Notes under the pieces: model-generated
What the model saw: the letters and a program-made list of their open reading frames with translations, nothing else
The model's database searches: none
What the model was told of the DNA's origin: nothing
Source: Pararhizobium sp. YC-54
Lineage (GTDB): Bacteria > Pseudomonadota > Alphaproteobacteria > Rhizobiales > Rhizobiaceae
Direction of reading: 5' to 3'
Assembly: GCF_025847205.1 (NCBI RefSeq)
Contig: NZ_JAOYTH010000015.1
Location: forward strand, 62,001 to 126,000
Length of the DNA: 64,000 nucleotides
Translations under genes and position numbers: made by a program
In this document: positions 1 through 8,388 of the stretch, piece by piece
Numbering within the stretch: position 1 is the first letter of the stretch
Layout of the letters: each line of letters begins with the position of its first letter

Positions 1-6
1 TCGGAC

Positions 7-1395
7 ATGACAGACACGGCCAGCATTCTCACCCGCGCGGACGGCAACCTCTCAAAGAGCCTCGAACGGCTTTTCGATCTGGTTCGCATTCAGTCGATCT
101 CGACCGATCCGGCCTATAAGGCCGAATGCCGCAAGGCGGCGGAATGGCTGGTCGCCGAGTTGACGAGCCTGGGTTTCGAGGCTTCGGTGCGCGACACGCC
201 TGGTCATCCGATGGTCGTCGCCCACCATGCGGCTGGCAAGGCGGGTGCGCCGCACGTGCTGTTCTATGGCCATTACGATGTTCAGCCGGTCGACCCGCTC
301 AATCTCTGGGACACTGCCCCCTTCGAGCCGTCGATCAAGGAACTGGACGGCGGCCGCAAGGTCATTACGGGCCGGGGAACGGCCGACGACAAGGGGCAGC
401 TTCTGACCTTCGTCGAGGCCTGCCGCGCCTTCAAGGAAATCAACGGCGCGCTGCCTTGCGAAGTGACCATCCTGTTCGAGGGCGAGGAAGAATCCGGTTC
501 GCCGTCCCTGAAACCGTTCCTGGAAGCCAATGCCGCCGAGCTGAAGGCGGACTATGCGCTGGTTTGCGATACCAACATGTGGGACCGGGATACCCCTGCG
601 ATCTCCGCTGGCCTGCGGGGCCTCGTCGGCGAAGAAATCGTCATCACCGCCGCTGACCGCGATCTTCATTCCGGCTATTTCGGCGGCGCTGCCGCCAATC
701 CGATCCATATCCTGACGCAGATTCTTGCCGGGCTTCATGACGAGACCGGCCGCGTCACGCTGGACGGTTTCTACGACGGCGTCGAGGAGACCCCGACGCA
801 GATCAAGGCCGCCTGGGAAACGCTCGGCATGACGACGGAAAAATTCCTCGGCGAAATCGGCCTTTCGATTCCGTCGGGCGAAAAGGGCCGTTCGGTCATG
901 GAACTGACCTGGGCCCGGCCGACGGCGGAAGTCAACGGCATCTGGGGCGGCTATACCGGCGAGGGTTTCAAGACCGTGATCGCCGCGCAGGCGTCCGCCA
1001 AGGTTTCGTTCCGTCTCGTCGGCGCCCAAAACCCCGAAAAGATTCGCGCGGCGTTCCGCGCCTATGTCACCTCGAAAGTCCCGGCCGATTGCTCAGTGGA
1101 GTTCCACAAGCATGGCGGCTCGCCGGCAATCCAGCTTCCGTATGATTCAGCCCTGCTGAACAAGGCGAAATCGGCGCTTTCCGACGAATGGCCGAAACCG
1201 GCCGTCCTGATCGGCATGGGCGGCTCGATCCCGATTGTCGGCGATTTCCAGAAGATGCTCGGCATGGAATCGCTGTTGGTCGGCTTTGGTCTTTCTGATG
1301 ACCGCATCCACTCGCCGAACGAGAAGTACGAGCTCCAGTCCTTCCACAAGGGCATCCGTTCCTGGATCCGCATTCTCGACGCGCTCGCTGCTTAA
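7..1395 (+). CDS. M20 family metallopeptidase (dipeptidase)
   Basis: Zinc-dependent M20/M28-clan peptidase of 462 residues, likely a cytoplasmic dipeptidase or amidohydrolase of the ArgE/DapE/carnosinase type. The metal site is visible: FYGHYDVQP (His89, Asp91), GRGTADDKGQL with the bridging Asp127, and EGEEESGS with the catalytic and ligand Glu160/Glu161. The middle of the chain is the dimerisation (lid) domain and a late His lies in DRIHSPNE. Length matches the carnosinase-like subfamily (about 460 residues) rather than DapE (about 380). The ATG lies 6 bases from the window edge, so its ribosome site cannot be seen. The exact substrate cannot be told from sequence; the family call is firm. 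Confidence 0.93.
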   Translation: MTDTASILTRADGNLSKSLERLFDLVRIQSISTDPAYKAECRKAAEWLVAELTSLGFEASVRDTPGHPMVVAHHAAGKAGAPHVLFYGHYDVQPVDPLNLWDTAPFEPSIKELDGGRKVITGRGTADDKGQLLTFVEACRAFKEINGALPCEVTILFEGEEESGSPSLKPFLEANAAELKADYALVCDTNMWDRDTPAISAGLRGLVGEEIVITAADRDLHSGYFGGAAANPIHILTQILAGLHDETGRVTLDGFYDGVEETPTQIKAAWETLGMTTEKFLGEIGLSIPSGEKGRSVMELTWARPTAEVNGIWGGYTGEGFKTVIAAQASAKVSFRLVGAQNPEKIRAAFRAYVTSKVPADCSVEFHKHGGSPAIQLPYDSALLNKAKSALSDEWPKPAVLIGMGGSIPIVGDFQKMLGMESLLVGFGLSDDRIHSPNEKYELQSFHKGIRSWIRILDALAA

Positions 1396-1499
1396 GGGGT
1401 GTCGTTTAACGGTTAGCACCCTTGACCGGGGCCGGTCGGGGGTGTTCTCATCGTGTCGATGACGTTTTGCCAGCTACAGACTTCAAGAATAATACCCTC

Positions 1500-2465
1500 A
1501 TGAAAACGGTACGCAAACTTGCCTGGCCGCTGATCGGGCTGTCCGCAATCCTGTTTTCGCTGTATGGCCTCTATCATGAGCTGCACGGCCTCTCGGCCGC
1601 CGATTTCCTGGCAAGCCTTGGAGCCGTATCGCTGAAAAGCTGGATACTGGCCGGCGCCGCGACGCTTGCGGCCTATGCGGCGCTTGCGGCCTATGATCAC
1701 CTGGCGCTCGAGCACCTCGGTCACAGGATCTCGCTCTGGTTCATTACCGTGTGTTCCTTCACCGCCTATGCCTTGTCGCATACGGTTGGGGCCTCGGTCT
1801 TTTCCGGCGCCGTCGTGCGCTATCGCGCCTATGGATCGAAAGGCCTGTCGGCCGGGGAAACCGGCATTCTCGTCGCCTTCTGTTCCTTCACGTTCCTCCT
1901 GGGAACGCTGATGCTGTCGGCGATCGTGCTTTTGTTGGAACCGGACATCACCGCCCGCTTCGCGACCTTCCTGCCGATCGGCGCATCCATCTCCACCGGC
2001 CTGATCCTTCTGGCGCTGATTGCACTTTATGTCGTTGGCAGCCTGGTGGGATTCCGGCCCGTGAAGACCCGCTGGTTCCGGCTCGAATATCCCAAACCAT
2101 CGCTGGCGCTGCGCCAGTTGCTGATCGCTCCCGTGGAGCTGATCGCGGCTGCCGCAATCATCTATTTCGCCCTGCCTGAGGCCGGAAACCCCGGTTACAT
2201 GGTGGTCCTCGGGGTGTTCCTCGCCTCATTCTCGGTGGCGCTGCTCTCGCATGCGCCGGGCGGTATCGGCGTGCTGGAGCTGGTCTTCATCGCAGCACTT
2301 CCTGAAATGGATCCGGCCGGCGTCTTGGCCGGGCTTGCTATTTTTCGCCTGTTCTACCTGATCATACCCTTCCTGATCGCGCTCACCGTCGTGGTGATTT
2401 TCGAACGGGGGCAGTTCCTTGCCGGCCGCAAGGCCGAGGCCGGTGAAAAGAACGGCGGAGGCTAG
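1500..2465 (+). CDS. Lysylphosphatidylglycerol synthase TM-region family membrane protein
   Basis: Integral inner-membrane protein of about 321 residues with roughly eight hydrophobic segments and the conserved SHAPGGIGVLE stretch typical of the UPF0104/LPG_synthase_TM family (YbhN, N-terminal half of MprF). It lacks the C-terminal aminoacyl-transferase domain of MprF, so it is the flippase-like membrane domain alone; what lipid it handles is unknown. The ATG at 1500 gives MKTVRKLAWPLIGL, a normal positively charged start of a first membrane helix. An in-frame TTG 78 bases upstream would add a hydrophilic tail and is less likely. It stands alone downstream of the M20 gene, with the next gene convergent. 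Confidence 0.82.
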   Translation: MKTVRKLAWPLIGLSAILFSLYGLYHELHGLSAADFLASLGAVSLKSWILAGAATLAAYAALAAYDHLALEHLGHRISLWFITVCSFTAYALSHTVGASVFSGAVVRYRAYGSKGLSAGETGILVAFCSFTFLLGTLMLSAIVLLLEPDITARFATFLPIGASISTGLILLALIALYVVGSLVGFRPVKTRWFRLEYPKPSLALRQLLIAPVELIAAAAIIYFALPEAGNPGYMVVLGVFLASFSVALLSHAPGGIGVLELVFIAALPEMDPAGVLAGLAIFRLFYLIIPFLIALTVVVIFERGQFLAGRKAEAGEKNGGG

Positions 2466-2472
2466 ATCGCCA

Positions 2473-2958
2473 TCAAGAGGGTGAATGGCAGACCTTTGGA
2501 AGCGCCTGCTCCAGTGGCCCCTTGACCTCTTCCAGCTCGGCGCTGTCAATATGCAATGGGGTGAACGGCGGTTCCTGAATGGCGGCGTTGACGATGCGCG
2601 TGATGTAGCAGCCGGCGAAGACGCGCGCCTTGCCACCCTTCTCCGTCGATTTCACCGCGACCGGAACCGGTGCATAGATGCTGCCCGCAGCCCCTTCCGT
2701 CGTCACTTTGCCGGTGATGACCTGGACGTCCACAGTCTTTGAATAACCCTTAACGAACGATTGGTAGCTGTCGGCAGGCTTGATGAAATAGCTGTAGGCG
2801 CGTGCATATTCCTGGCGGTTGATCGCATTGTAGAGCGAGCGGATAAGGGCTGCGCCGTCGGAGCGGTCATCGGAATAGGCCTGATCCTGCGCCACGACGG
2901 CAAAACAGGAATTGATCAGGGCCACGGCGGTCAGAAATAACGTGATGATGATTTTCAT
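2473..2958 (-). CDS. Small exported protein of unknown function
   Basis: Predicted periplasmic protein of 161 residues. It starts with a Sec signal peptide (MKIIITLFLTAVALINS, cleavage near AVVAQ-DQ) followed by about 135 mostly soluble residues with a single Cys pair. The start at 2958 was chosen because a GGGAG ribosome site lies 8 bases upstream; an ATG two codons earlier is too close to it. I do not recognise a named family. Low-complexity or repeat features are absent and base composition resembles the neighbours. It is convergent with the membrane-protein gene (7 bases between the stop codons) and follows the cold-shock gene terminator, so it appears to be a single-gene unit. Confidence 0.7.
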   Translation of the reverse strand: MKIIITLFLTAVALINSCFAVVAQDQAYSDDRSDGAALIRSLYNAINRQEYARAYSYFIKPADSYQSFVKGYSKTVDVQVITGKVTTEGAAGSIYAPVPVAVKSTEKGGKARVFAGCYITRIVNAAIQEPPFTPLHIDSAELEEVKGPLEQALPKVCHSPS

Positions 2959-3090
2959 GCGCATTGCTCCCGTGTTCGGCGAAGAGTTCAATGCGGTTGC
3001 GGCGATTTGAAGATGCCGGGCTGTTCTACCTGAACAAAATCGATGAACGCCATCGGGGTTCGGCGAGGAAGCAAAGCCCAAAAAAACAAA

Positions 3091-3112
3091 AAGGCCGGGA
3101 AAACCCGACCTT
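3091..3112 (-). terminator. Rho-independent terminator after the cold-shock gene
   Basis: Nine-base stem AAGGCCGGG / CCCGACCTT (one G-U pair on the RNA) with an AAAA/TTTT loop, followed on the minus strand by TTTTTG and a further long T run. It lies about 90 bases downstream of the cspA-type gene and just before the start region of the small exported protein gene. Confidence 0.72.
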
Positions 3113-3203
3113 TCACAACGCGCTTCGACACTCCTGCCAGTACATCCGTGGTCAACCGCGGAAGCGCATTTCTCCGGCGCGGATTATCGCGCCAGATTTG
3201 GTA

Positions 3204-3413
3204 TTAAGCAGCCTGCAGGTTGTCTGCAGACATCTTGCCGGACTTGCGGTCCTTGACGAGCTCGAAGCTGATCTTCTGGCCGTCATTGAGGCCACGCATG
3301 CCAGCGCGCTCAACAGCCGAAATGTGAACGAATACGTCCTGGCTGCCGTCGTCCGGCTGGATGAAGCCGAAGCCCTTTGTGGAATTAAACCATTTTACTG
3401 TGCCAGTGGCCAT
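3204..3413 (-). CDS. cspA: CspA-family cold-shock protein
   Basis: A 69-residue single OB-fold RNA/DNA-binding protein. It begins [20 protein letters not shown], carrying RNP1 (KGFGFI), then [10 protein letters not shown] (RNP2). Such proteins melt mRNA structure as RNA chaperones. The ATG at 3413 is supported by AAGGGA seven bases upstream; a longer frame reading from 3542 has no family similarity and is leader sequence. The long, AT-rich upstream region (see 3414-3808) is typical of the structured leaders of cold-shock mRNAs. The number of csp paralogues elsewhere is unknown, so the gene symbol names the family only. Confidence 0.95.
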   Translation of the reverse strand: MATGTVKWFNSTKGFGFIQPDDGSQDVFVHISAVERAGMRGLNDGQKISFELVKDRKSGKMSADNLQAA

Positions 3414-3808
3414 AACGATCCCTTTCTCTAGCAAATTATGTTGAACCATCCCGTAAAACGTTACGGAAAAGCTTTTGTTCGAATCTGAAGGAAAGTTCGT
3501 CCGATTGCGCACAAAGTCGCAAAAACCAAAGTCATCTAACAAATATCGACCAAGGCTCAGATAGGTTACTGGGACCAGTCAGTCAAGTTTTATTATTTCT
3601 GTTTCGCTTGGTTCATTGTTTTCATTGGGTTTTATAAGGTGAAATCGAAAATGGGGACGCATTCCTTTTTGGTTCCGTCGCGAAACTTATTCGTCGCGAT
3701 CCCGATTTGCACAGCGTATCTGGCGTGTTTTTTGGTTCCACCCAATTGATTTAGCCGGTGCCGGCGTCATGTCCTGCTTATCAATGCTCTTAAATGGAGG
3801 AACCCACG
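3414..3808. other. Divergent intergenic region: csp leader/promoter and entericidin promoter
   Basis: About 395 bases without a convincing gene, noticeably richer in A/T than the surroundings. The right half must carry the promoter of the lipoprotein gene, whose GGAGG ribosome site is at 3796-3800. The left half is the probable long 5' leader of the cold-shock mRNA. GTCGCGA occurs twice at about 3668-3696, once in each half of a loose repeat. I see no confident -35/-10 pair. Confidence 0.5.
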
Positions 3809-3961
3809 ATGTCGAAGTTTGTGATAGCTGTCGTCTGCCTGTCCCTGCTTGCCCTCGCCGGATGTGGCAACACGGTGCGGGGCATGAAGCGCGATGGCGT
3901 ACAGACCAGCAATGCCCTTGACGATGCAACCCACCGCATTGCGCGCGCCAACGCGAATTGA
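3809..3961 (+). CDS. Entericidin A/B-type small lipoprotein
   Basis: A 50-residue ORF starting MSKFVIAVVCLSLLALAGCG: a short signal peptide ending in the lipobox LAGC, with the mature N-terminus at Cys19. The segment after it, GNTVRGMKRDGVQTSNALDD, is the conserved core of the entericidin (EcnA/EcnB) family of membrane lipoproteins, which in enterobacteria are stress-induced. A strong ribosome site GGAGG lies 8 bases before the ATG. The mature peptide is only 32 residues and has no enzymatic motif. No second (antidote) entericidin gene is adjacent, so a toxin-antidote role as in E. coli is not supported here. It is convergent with the DUF2934 gene. Confidence 0.85.
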   Translation: MSKFVIAVVCLSLLALAGCGNTVRGMKRDGVQTSNALDDATHRIARANAN

Positions 3962-4029
3962 CGGAGGAAATTTACAGGCTGGCAAGCTGGGCGATGAGTT
4001 CAACCGGAGGAAAAGCCGATTTTGTTCGA

Positions 4030-4299
4030 CTACCGCTGTTCGCGTGTGCCAGGCGAGCTTTCGCGCTGATCTGCATCCTCAAGATCGGACGCCACAATGA
4101 ACGCGTCAGTATGCTCACGGACCGCTTCGCGGATGACGCCGGGTTGCGCTGTATTGTCGGCTGCAATCTCGCCGTCACCGCTATCGATTTCGCGTGCAGC
4201 CTGTGCCCAGTGCTCTTCATGCTTGCCTTCGGGGGAGCCTTCGTCCTGCCATAGTTGATAGGCTCGCTGCCGGATTCTGGTTTCTCTGTCGTTTTCCAT
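4030..4299 (-). CDS. DUF2934 domain protein
   Basis: Hydrophilic, strongly charged 89-residue protein with the DUF2934 signature near its start: IRQRAYQLWQDEG followed by EEHWAQAAREI (residues about 9-37). The rest is acidic and probably disordered. The function of the family is unknown; it is frequent in rhizobia beside stress genes. The ATG at 4299 has GGAGGGA upstream. It lies 35 bases downstream of the DUF883 gene on the same strand and is probably cotranscribed with it from the EcfG-type promoter at 4689-4714, which implies induction in the general stress response. Confidence 0.85.
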   Translation of the reverse strand: MENDRETRIRQRAYQLWQDEGSPEGKHEEHWAQAAREIDSGDGEIAADNTAQPGVIREAVREHTDAFIVASDLEDADQRESSPGTREQR

Positions 4300-4334
4300 T
4301 GGTCCCTCCGCCGTAATGCGGGGCAGTCCGTGCG

Positions 4335-4661
4335 CTACCAGTATCGGCGGCGCGGCGGCTCCGGTTCCTGCCGGGATGCAGCACCAAGCAAAAAGCCGAG
4401 CACTCCGCCGATCAGCAGCGCAAGCGTCAGCGCGCTTCCGGCCGCTGCAGGGTGTTCCCGTGCGCTCTGCGCGATGGCGCTGCCTTCGCTGCGGGCGAGG
4501 CTTGCTGCTTTTCTCGCCACAGGCGCTGCGGCACCGATGACACCGGATGCCCGGTCGCGAACGTCGCTATAGGCATGGGCGCTTTGGGCGCTGACGATTT
4601 TGGAAAGACGCGCCACTTCGGCACGCAATGATTCAAGGTCTCTGTTGGTAGGTTCTGCCAT
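4335..4661 (-). CDS. DUF883/ElaB-YqjD-like membrane-anchored stress protein
   Basis: A protein of 108 residues: a coiled-coil-like helical N-terminus (LESLRAEVARLSKIV), an Ala-rich middle, then AREHPAAAGSA followed by one C-terminal membrane helix rich in Gly and Leu, ending in a basic tail. This matches the ElaB/YqjD/DUF883 pattern, tail-anchored inner-membrane proteins that in E. coli bind ribosomes in stationary phase; that role here is inference. Two adjacent ATGs (4664, 4661) follow AGGAG; the second has the better 8-base spacing. First gene of a two-gene operon with DUF2934. Confidence 0.78.
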   Translation of the reverse strand: MAEPTNRDLESLRAEVARLSKIVSAQSAHAYSDVRDRASGVIGAAAPVARKAASLARSEGSAIAQSAREHPAAAGSALTLALLIGGVLGFLLGAASRQEPEPPRRRYW

Positions 4662-4688
4662 CATGGAGTCTCCTGTTGCCGACTGCCA

Positions 4689-4714
4689 AACGAGTTTTCT
4701 GGCGGATTGGTTCC
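4689..4714 (-). promoter_or_regulatory. EcfG (RpoE2)-type general stress promoter
   Basis: On the minus strand GGAAC, 17 bases, then CGTT, exactly the alphaproteobacterial EcfG consensus (GGAAC-N16/17-CGTT). The -10 element ends 28 bases before the DUF883 start codon, a normal leader length. It would place the DUF883-DUF2934 operon in the PhyR-NepR-EcfG regulon. Confidence 0.75.
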
Positions 4715-4762
4715 CAAGAATTGTGCGGCACTTCAATTCAGCTGTACCGCGCAAACACGAAT

Positions 4763-4777
4763 TTAACGCCCCCTTAA
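4763..4777. promoter_or_regulatory. Candidate CtrA-binding site
   Basis: TTAA, 7 bases, TTAA, the full CtrA half-site spacing, about 100 bases upstream of the penicillin-binding protein start. The base after the second half is A rather than the preferred C, so the match is incomplete and could be chance. Confidence 0.35.
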
Positions 4778-4879
4778 ATCGCCGCATTTACACTTCATCG
4801 CACGGTGCGAAATCGTGCGTCGCGGCCTATGTGCCGTTAGCGCTCCCAAAACTCCCAGCTGGAGCAGACCCTCCCCGAC

Positions 4880-7114
4880 ATGGCAGGAAAACGGACATCA
4901 GGGCAGAGGATAGAACCTTCCTTCGAGGGTGGGCGCGGTCGTGATGACGGTGATCTGCGCATGGATGCCGGCGAGCGTGTCGGTGGCGGGGGGCGGAAAT
5001 CCGGCGGTTCGAAGTCTGCTGCGAAGAGGACCGGTGGGCGAAAACCCCGGCGGCGGGGTGGCGCGCGTGGCGGTGGGGGAGGCCTGACGGGCCTGATCCG
5101 GTCGCTGGTCTATTGGTGCGTGGTTCTCGGTATCTGGGGCGCCATCGGCGTCGGCGGACTGGTGCTCTATTACGGGTCGCGCATGCCGAGTGCCACCAGT
5201 TGGGCTATTCCGGACCGGCCTCCGAACGTCAAGATCCTCGCCGTCAGCGGCGACATCATCGCCAATCGCGGCGCCACCGGCGGCGAGGCGCTGTCGCTTG
5301 AAAACATGTCGCCTTATATTCCGCAGGCCGTCATCGCCATCGAGGACCGGCGCTTCTATTCACATTTCGGCGTTGACCCGCTCGGCCTGGCGCGTGCCAT
5401 GCTCACCAACATCACCACCGGGCGCATGGTGCAGGGCGGCTCGACGATCACCCAGCAGCTGGCCAAGAACCTGTTCCTCTCGCCGGAGCGCACATTGGAG
5501 CGCAAGGTGCAGGAAGTGCTGCTCTCCGTCTGGCTGGAGCAGAAATACACCAAGGACCAGATCCTGGCGATGTATCTGAACCGGGTGTTCTTCGGTTCCA
5601 ACGCCTATGGCGTCGAAGCGGCCTCGCGGCGCTACTTCAACAAATCCGCCCGTGATGTGAACCTGGGCGAGGCGGCTTTGCTCGCCGGCCTCCTGAAGGC
5701 GCCGTCGCGCCTGTCGCCGGCGCGCGATCCGAAAGCTGCGGAAGAACGGGCTCAGGTCGTGCTCGGCGCCATGCGCGAGGAAGGTTTTATTACCGACAGC
5801 GAGATCACCACCGCGATGTCTCAAGCGCCAACCAAGGCGAAGAGCTTCTGGTCAGGAGCCCAGTATTATGTCGCCGACATGGTGATGGATCAGCTGCCGG
5901 GCATGGTCGGCGAGATCAGCCAGGACCTGATCGTCGATACGACGCTCGATCTCAATCTGGAAAAGAAGGCCGAGGAAACGCTGGCCGCGAGCCTCGACGC
6001 ATCCGGGCAGAAGCTGAACGTTTCGCAAGCCGCCCTGGTATCGATAGACGGAACCGGCGCCATTCGCGCCCTGGTCGGTGGCCGCGATTATGCCGACAGC
6101 CAGTTCGACCGCGCCGTCAAGGCCAGGCGTCAGCCAGGCTCCGCCTTCAAGCCGTTCGTCTATGCCGCCGCGATGGAGATCGGCCGCACGCCAATGTCGA
6201 TCCGCAACGATGCGCCGGTCCGGATCGGCAATTGGACGCCGGAGAATTACGACCAGAAATATCGCGGCGAGGTGTCGCTTTCCACCGCGCTTGCCAACTC
6301 GCTCAACACCATCGCCGCTCAACTGGTGATGGAGGTGGGGCCGCAGAACGTCATCAAGCTCGCGCACCGGCTCGGTATCGAATCCGAAATGCAGTCCAAT
6401 GCCTCGATCGCGCTGGGAACTTCCGAGGTCACTCTCGTCGAGCTGACCTCGGCCTATGCGCCGTTCATGAACGGCGGCTTCAAGGCAACGCCGCATGTCA
6501 TCCGGCGGATTTCGACGGCTGACGGCACCGTTCTTTATGAGAATACCTATGACAATCCGCCCCGGGTGCTCGATCCGGCTGTTGTCAGCGAGATGAACCA
6601 GATGATGGTCGGGGTGATCGACCATGGCACCGGTAAGGCTGCCCGTCTGAAGGGCTGGCAGGCGGCGGGCAAGTCGGGCACGACGCAGTCCTTCCGCGAT
6701 GCATTGTTCGTCGGCTTTACCAGCAATCTGACGACGGGGATCTGGTTCGGCAATGATGACGGAAAGTCGATGAAGAAGGTCACCGGTGGTGGTCTTCCAG
6801 CCAAAGCCTGGCACGATTACATGACCGCCGCCCACGAAGGCCTGTCGCCGTCTCCGATCTTCGGGACCACGGGCGTCCAGCCGACATTCGAGGACAATCA
6901 GCCAGCCCCCGAGACCATCGGGGACGCCATCTCCGGTACTTTTGGCAATGATGGGATCGACGAGTTTCCGCAGGCACCGGTCGCCGACGGAGAGGCAGCG
7001 GGGCAGGACATGGCGCAGCCTGTTAATCCTGGGCTTCTGCCCCCTGCCGATGTCGGTGAAACGACCGGCGCGACGCGGCGGACCACGCTGTTCGACATCC
7101 TGACCGGCGGTTGA
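4880..7114 (+). CDS. Class A penicillin-binding protein (PBP1A family)
   Basis: Bifunctional peptidoglycan synthase of 744 residues: a basic Gly/Arg-rich cytoplasmic tail (1-70), one membrane anchor (about 72-98), a family 51 glycosyltransferase domain with EDRRFYSHFGVD (catalytic Glu near 155) and GGSTITQQLAKNLF, then a transpeptidase domain. The serine motifs are RQPGSAFKPF (SxxK near 420), SLN in ALANSLNT, and KSGTT near 597. It polymerises lipid II and cross-links glycan in the periplasm. The C-terminus is Pro/Ala-rich and variable. The start at 4880 gives the expected cationic tail; a later in-frame Met at residue 28 is possible. It stands alone and may be cell-cycle controlled (CtrA-like site at 4763). 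Confidence 0.94.
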   Translation: MAGKRTSGQRIEPSFEGGRGRDDGDLRMDAGERVGGGGRKSGGSKSAAKRTGGRKPRRRGGARGGGGGLTGLIRSLVYWCVVLGIWGAIGVGGLVLYYGSRMPSATSWAIPDRPPNVKILAVSGDIIANRGATGGEALSLENMSPYIPQAVIAIEDRRFYSHFGVDPLGLARAMLTNITTGRMVQGGSTITQQLAKNLFLSPERTLERKVQEVLLSVWLEQKYTKDQILAMYLNRVFFGSNAYGVEAASRRYFNKSARDVNLGEAALLAGLLKAPSRLSPARDPKAAEERAQVVLGAMREEGFITDSEITTAMSQAPTKAKSFWSGAQYYVADMVMDQLPGMVGEISQDLIVDTTLDLNLEKKAEETLAASLDASGQKLNVSQAALVSIDGTGAIRALVGGRDYADSQFDRAVKARRQPGSAFKPFVYAAAMEIGRTPMSIRNDAPVRIGNWTPENYDQKYRGEVSLSTALANSLNTIAAQLVMEVGPQNVIKLAHRLGIESEMQSNASIALGTSEVTLVELTSAYAPFMNGGFKATPHVIRRISTADGTVLYENTYDNPPRVLDPAVVSEMNQMMVGVIDHGTGKAARLKGWQAAGKSGTTQSFRDALFVGFTSNLTTGIWFGNDDGKSMKKVTGGGLPAKAWHDYMTAAHEGLSPSPIFGTTGVQPTFEDNQPAPETIGDAISGTFGNDGIDEFPQAPVADGEAAGQDMAQPVNPGLLPPADVGETTGATRRTTLFDILTGG

Positions 7115-7188
7115 TCCGCTGCCGCCGCTTGGTGCTCCTGACGCTGGGGTTCGTTTTCCAGGTATGACCAAGCCGGTTTGAACAGTTT

Positions 7189-7557
7189 CTATCCCCAGGC
7201 TATCACGACGGTTGAAGGCTCGATGGGATGATCCATCCAGACCCGAATTCGAGTTTTCGCGGATGGTACGCGTGAAATAGCGAATTGAGGGTTATTTGCA
7301 TCAAATAAAATAATCTCGTTGTTGGGGGTGTTCAGAATGCCGTCGAAATCCGGATTTCTTGCCTCCGTGATCTCGGAGACTGGTCCGAACGTAACGTCCG
7401 TGTCTCCGTCGCTCCAATAGTAGGCTGGAATGAGAATGCAATCCTCTGAAGAGAGCACTCCTCTTCGATCCATATGCGTTGGAATCCTAACATTCCGACG
7501 GCCCGCAACATAGAAGCTTACATATTCCGGGGCGATGGACATCCGCTGCACGGTCAT
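7189..7557 (-). CDS. Candidate immunity protein of the adjacent toxin-like gene
   Basis: A protein of 122 residues, with many alternating hydrophobic residues suggesting a beta-rich fold, no signal peptide and no membrane helix. I do not recognise its family. Its start at 7557 has AGGAGG 10 bases upstream and lies 4 bases after the stop of the toxin-like frame, so the two are cotranscribed. A small unrelated gene directly behind a nuclease-like toxin is the usual immunity-gene position, and that is the only basis for the call. A loose resemblance in layout to the ComJ nuclease inhibitor family was considered but not established. Its base composition is lower in G+C than the neighbours, for example around 7270-7330, which fits horizontal acquisition. 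Confidence 0.5.
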   Translation of the reverse strand: MTVQRMSIAPEYVSFYVAGRRNVRIPTHMDRRGVLSSEDCILIPAYYWSDGDTDVTFGPVSEITEARNPDFDGILNTPNNEIILFDANNPQFAISRVPSAKTRIRVWMDHPIEPSTVVIAWG

Positions 7558-7561
7558 AATG

Positions 7562-8294
7562 TCAATACCTCCTATTCGATAAAAGTCCGCCTTGCGATTG
7601 ACTGCACGACCAGCAGTGGGGATAGATTCGACTTGATTTGCCAACCGATTTTGGCACCTGATGGTCGCCGATAAAGTGTTTGCGAGGCGTTCCTGGCATC
7701 TTTGTACCACACCAGTGGCATCCGTAGGTACGGCCGATGCGATCAATTTCCGCCTGTTCCCTCCTGGTCAGCCGCCTGTTGGTTGCTGGCGCCGCAATCC
7801 ACTCCTTTGCATACGGTCCGATGCCGGTCTGCGGCAGCCTCAACTGGAGTGCGCGGAGCATCGCCTCCTGTGCTACAGATTCATTGGCTCGTATCAGCCC
7901 CTCGACCGTCTCGTAGGCTTGCGGGGTCGGCCGCCAGTTCGGGTCACGTCTTTGAACTGCGCGTAGCGCCTCCTGCATTCGGCCGATACTGACCGCCAGC
8001 CGCGCTTCCTGCGCGGGCGTGACGGGCTGCCATCGTCCAAGGATACGGACCTGCCCCCCCGCCGCGCGGCCCGCGGCGGCTGACGCGGATCGGCCGGCTT
8101 TCCGAACCGTCTCCAACCCATTGCCCGCCGTCGGGATTGCCGGCCGGGACCCGCGGCTGCTCGGGGCGAAAACCGGCCTTCCATTCTAGGCATAAAGTCA
8201 GCGCCCGAATTTCGACGGCCATCGCCGCCTGTCGGTAGCTCAGTTGTGGCAGGCTCAGGTCTGCCGGTTCTGTCGAAATCATTGGCCACGCCAT
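7562..8294 (-). pseudogene. HNH/treble-clef nuclease toxin-like gene, frameshifted in a G7 tract
   Basis: Two overlapping frames together make one protein of about 243 residues. The first (from ATG 8294) has a helical N-terminus and the linker motif FRPEQPRVPAGNPDGGQW, common in rhizobial toxin-like proteins. The second (stop at 7562) carries VRILGRWQPVTPAQEARLA and ends in a Cys/His domain: GCHWCGTK, then GDHQVP, then YPHCWSCSQSQGG, which looks like a treble-clef/HNH nuclease. The frames join perfectly if one G is removed from the seven-G run (C7 on the plus strand, 8054-8060). This may be a true mutation, slippage-controlled expression, or a sequencing error. No strong ribosome site precedes ATG 8294. 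Nuclease activity is inferred from metal-ligand spacing only. Confidence 0.6.
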
Positions 8295-8388
8295 CCGCTT
8301 TCAATTCAGTCGGACAATTGTGCATGGTGCAGAGGCGACGGGGATAAATTCAGGCTGGAAAAAAACCGGCGAAACATTTATCTTCCGG

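Noticed and set aside
3640..3690. EcfG promoter for the entericidin gene (GGGAC-N17-CGTC)
   Set aside because: Two mismatches to GGAAC/CGTT and about 130 bases from the start codon.
5852..7171. 439-codon frame antisense to the penicillin-binding protein gene
   Set aside because: Shadow; the PBP carries all its catalytic motifs.
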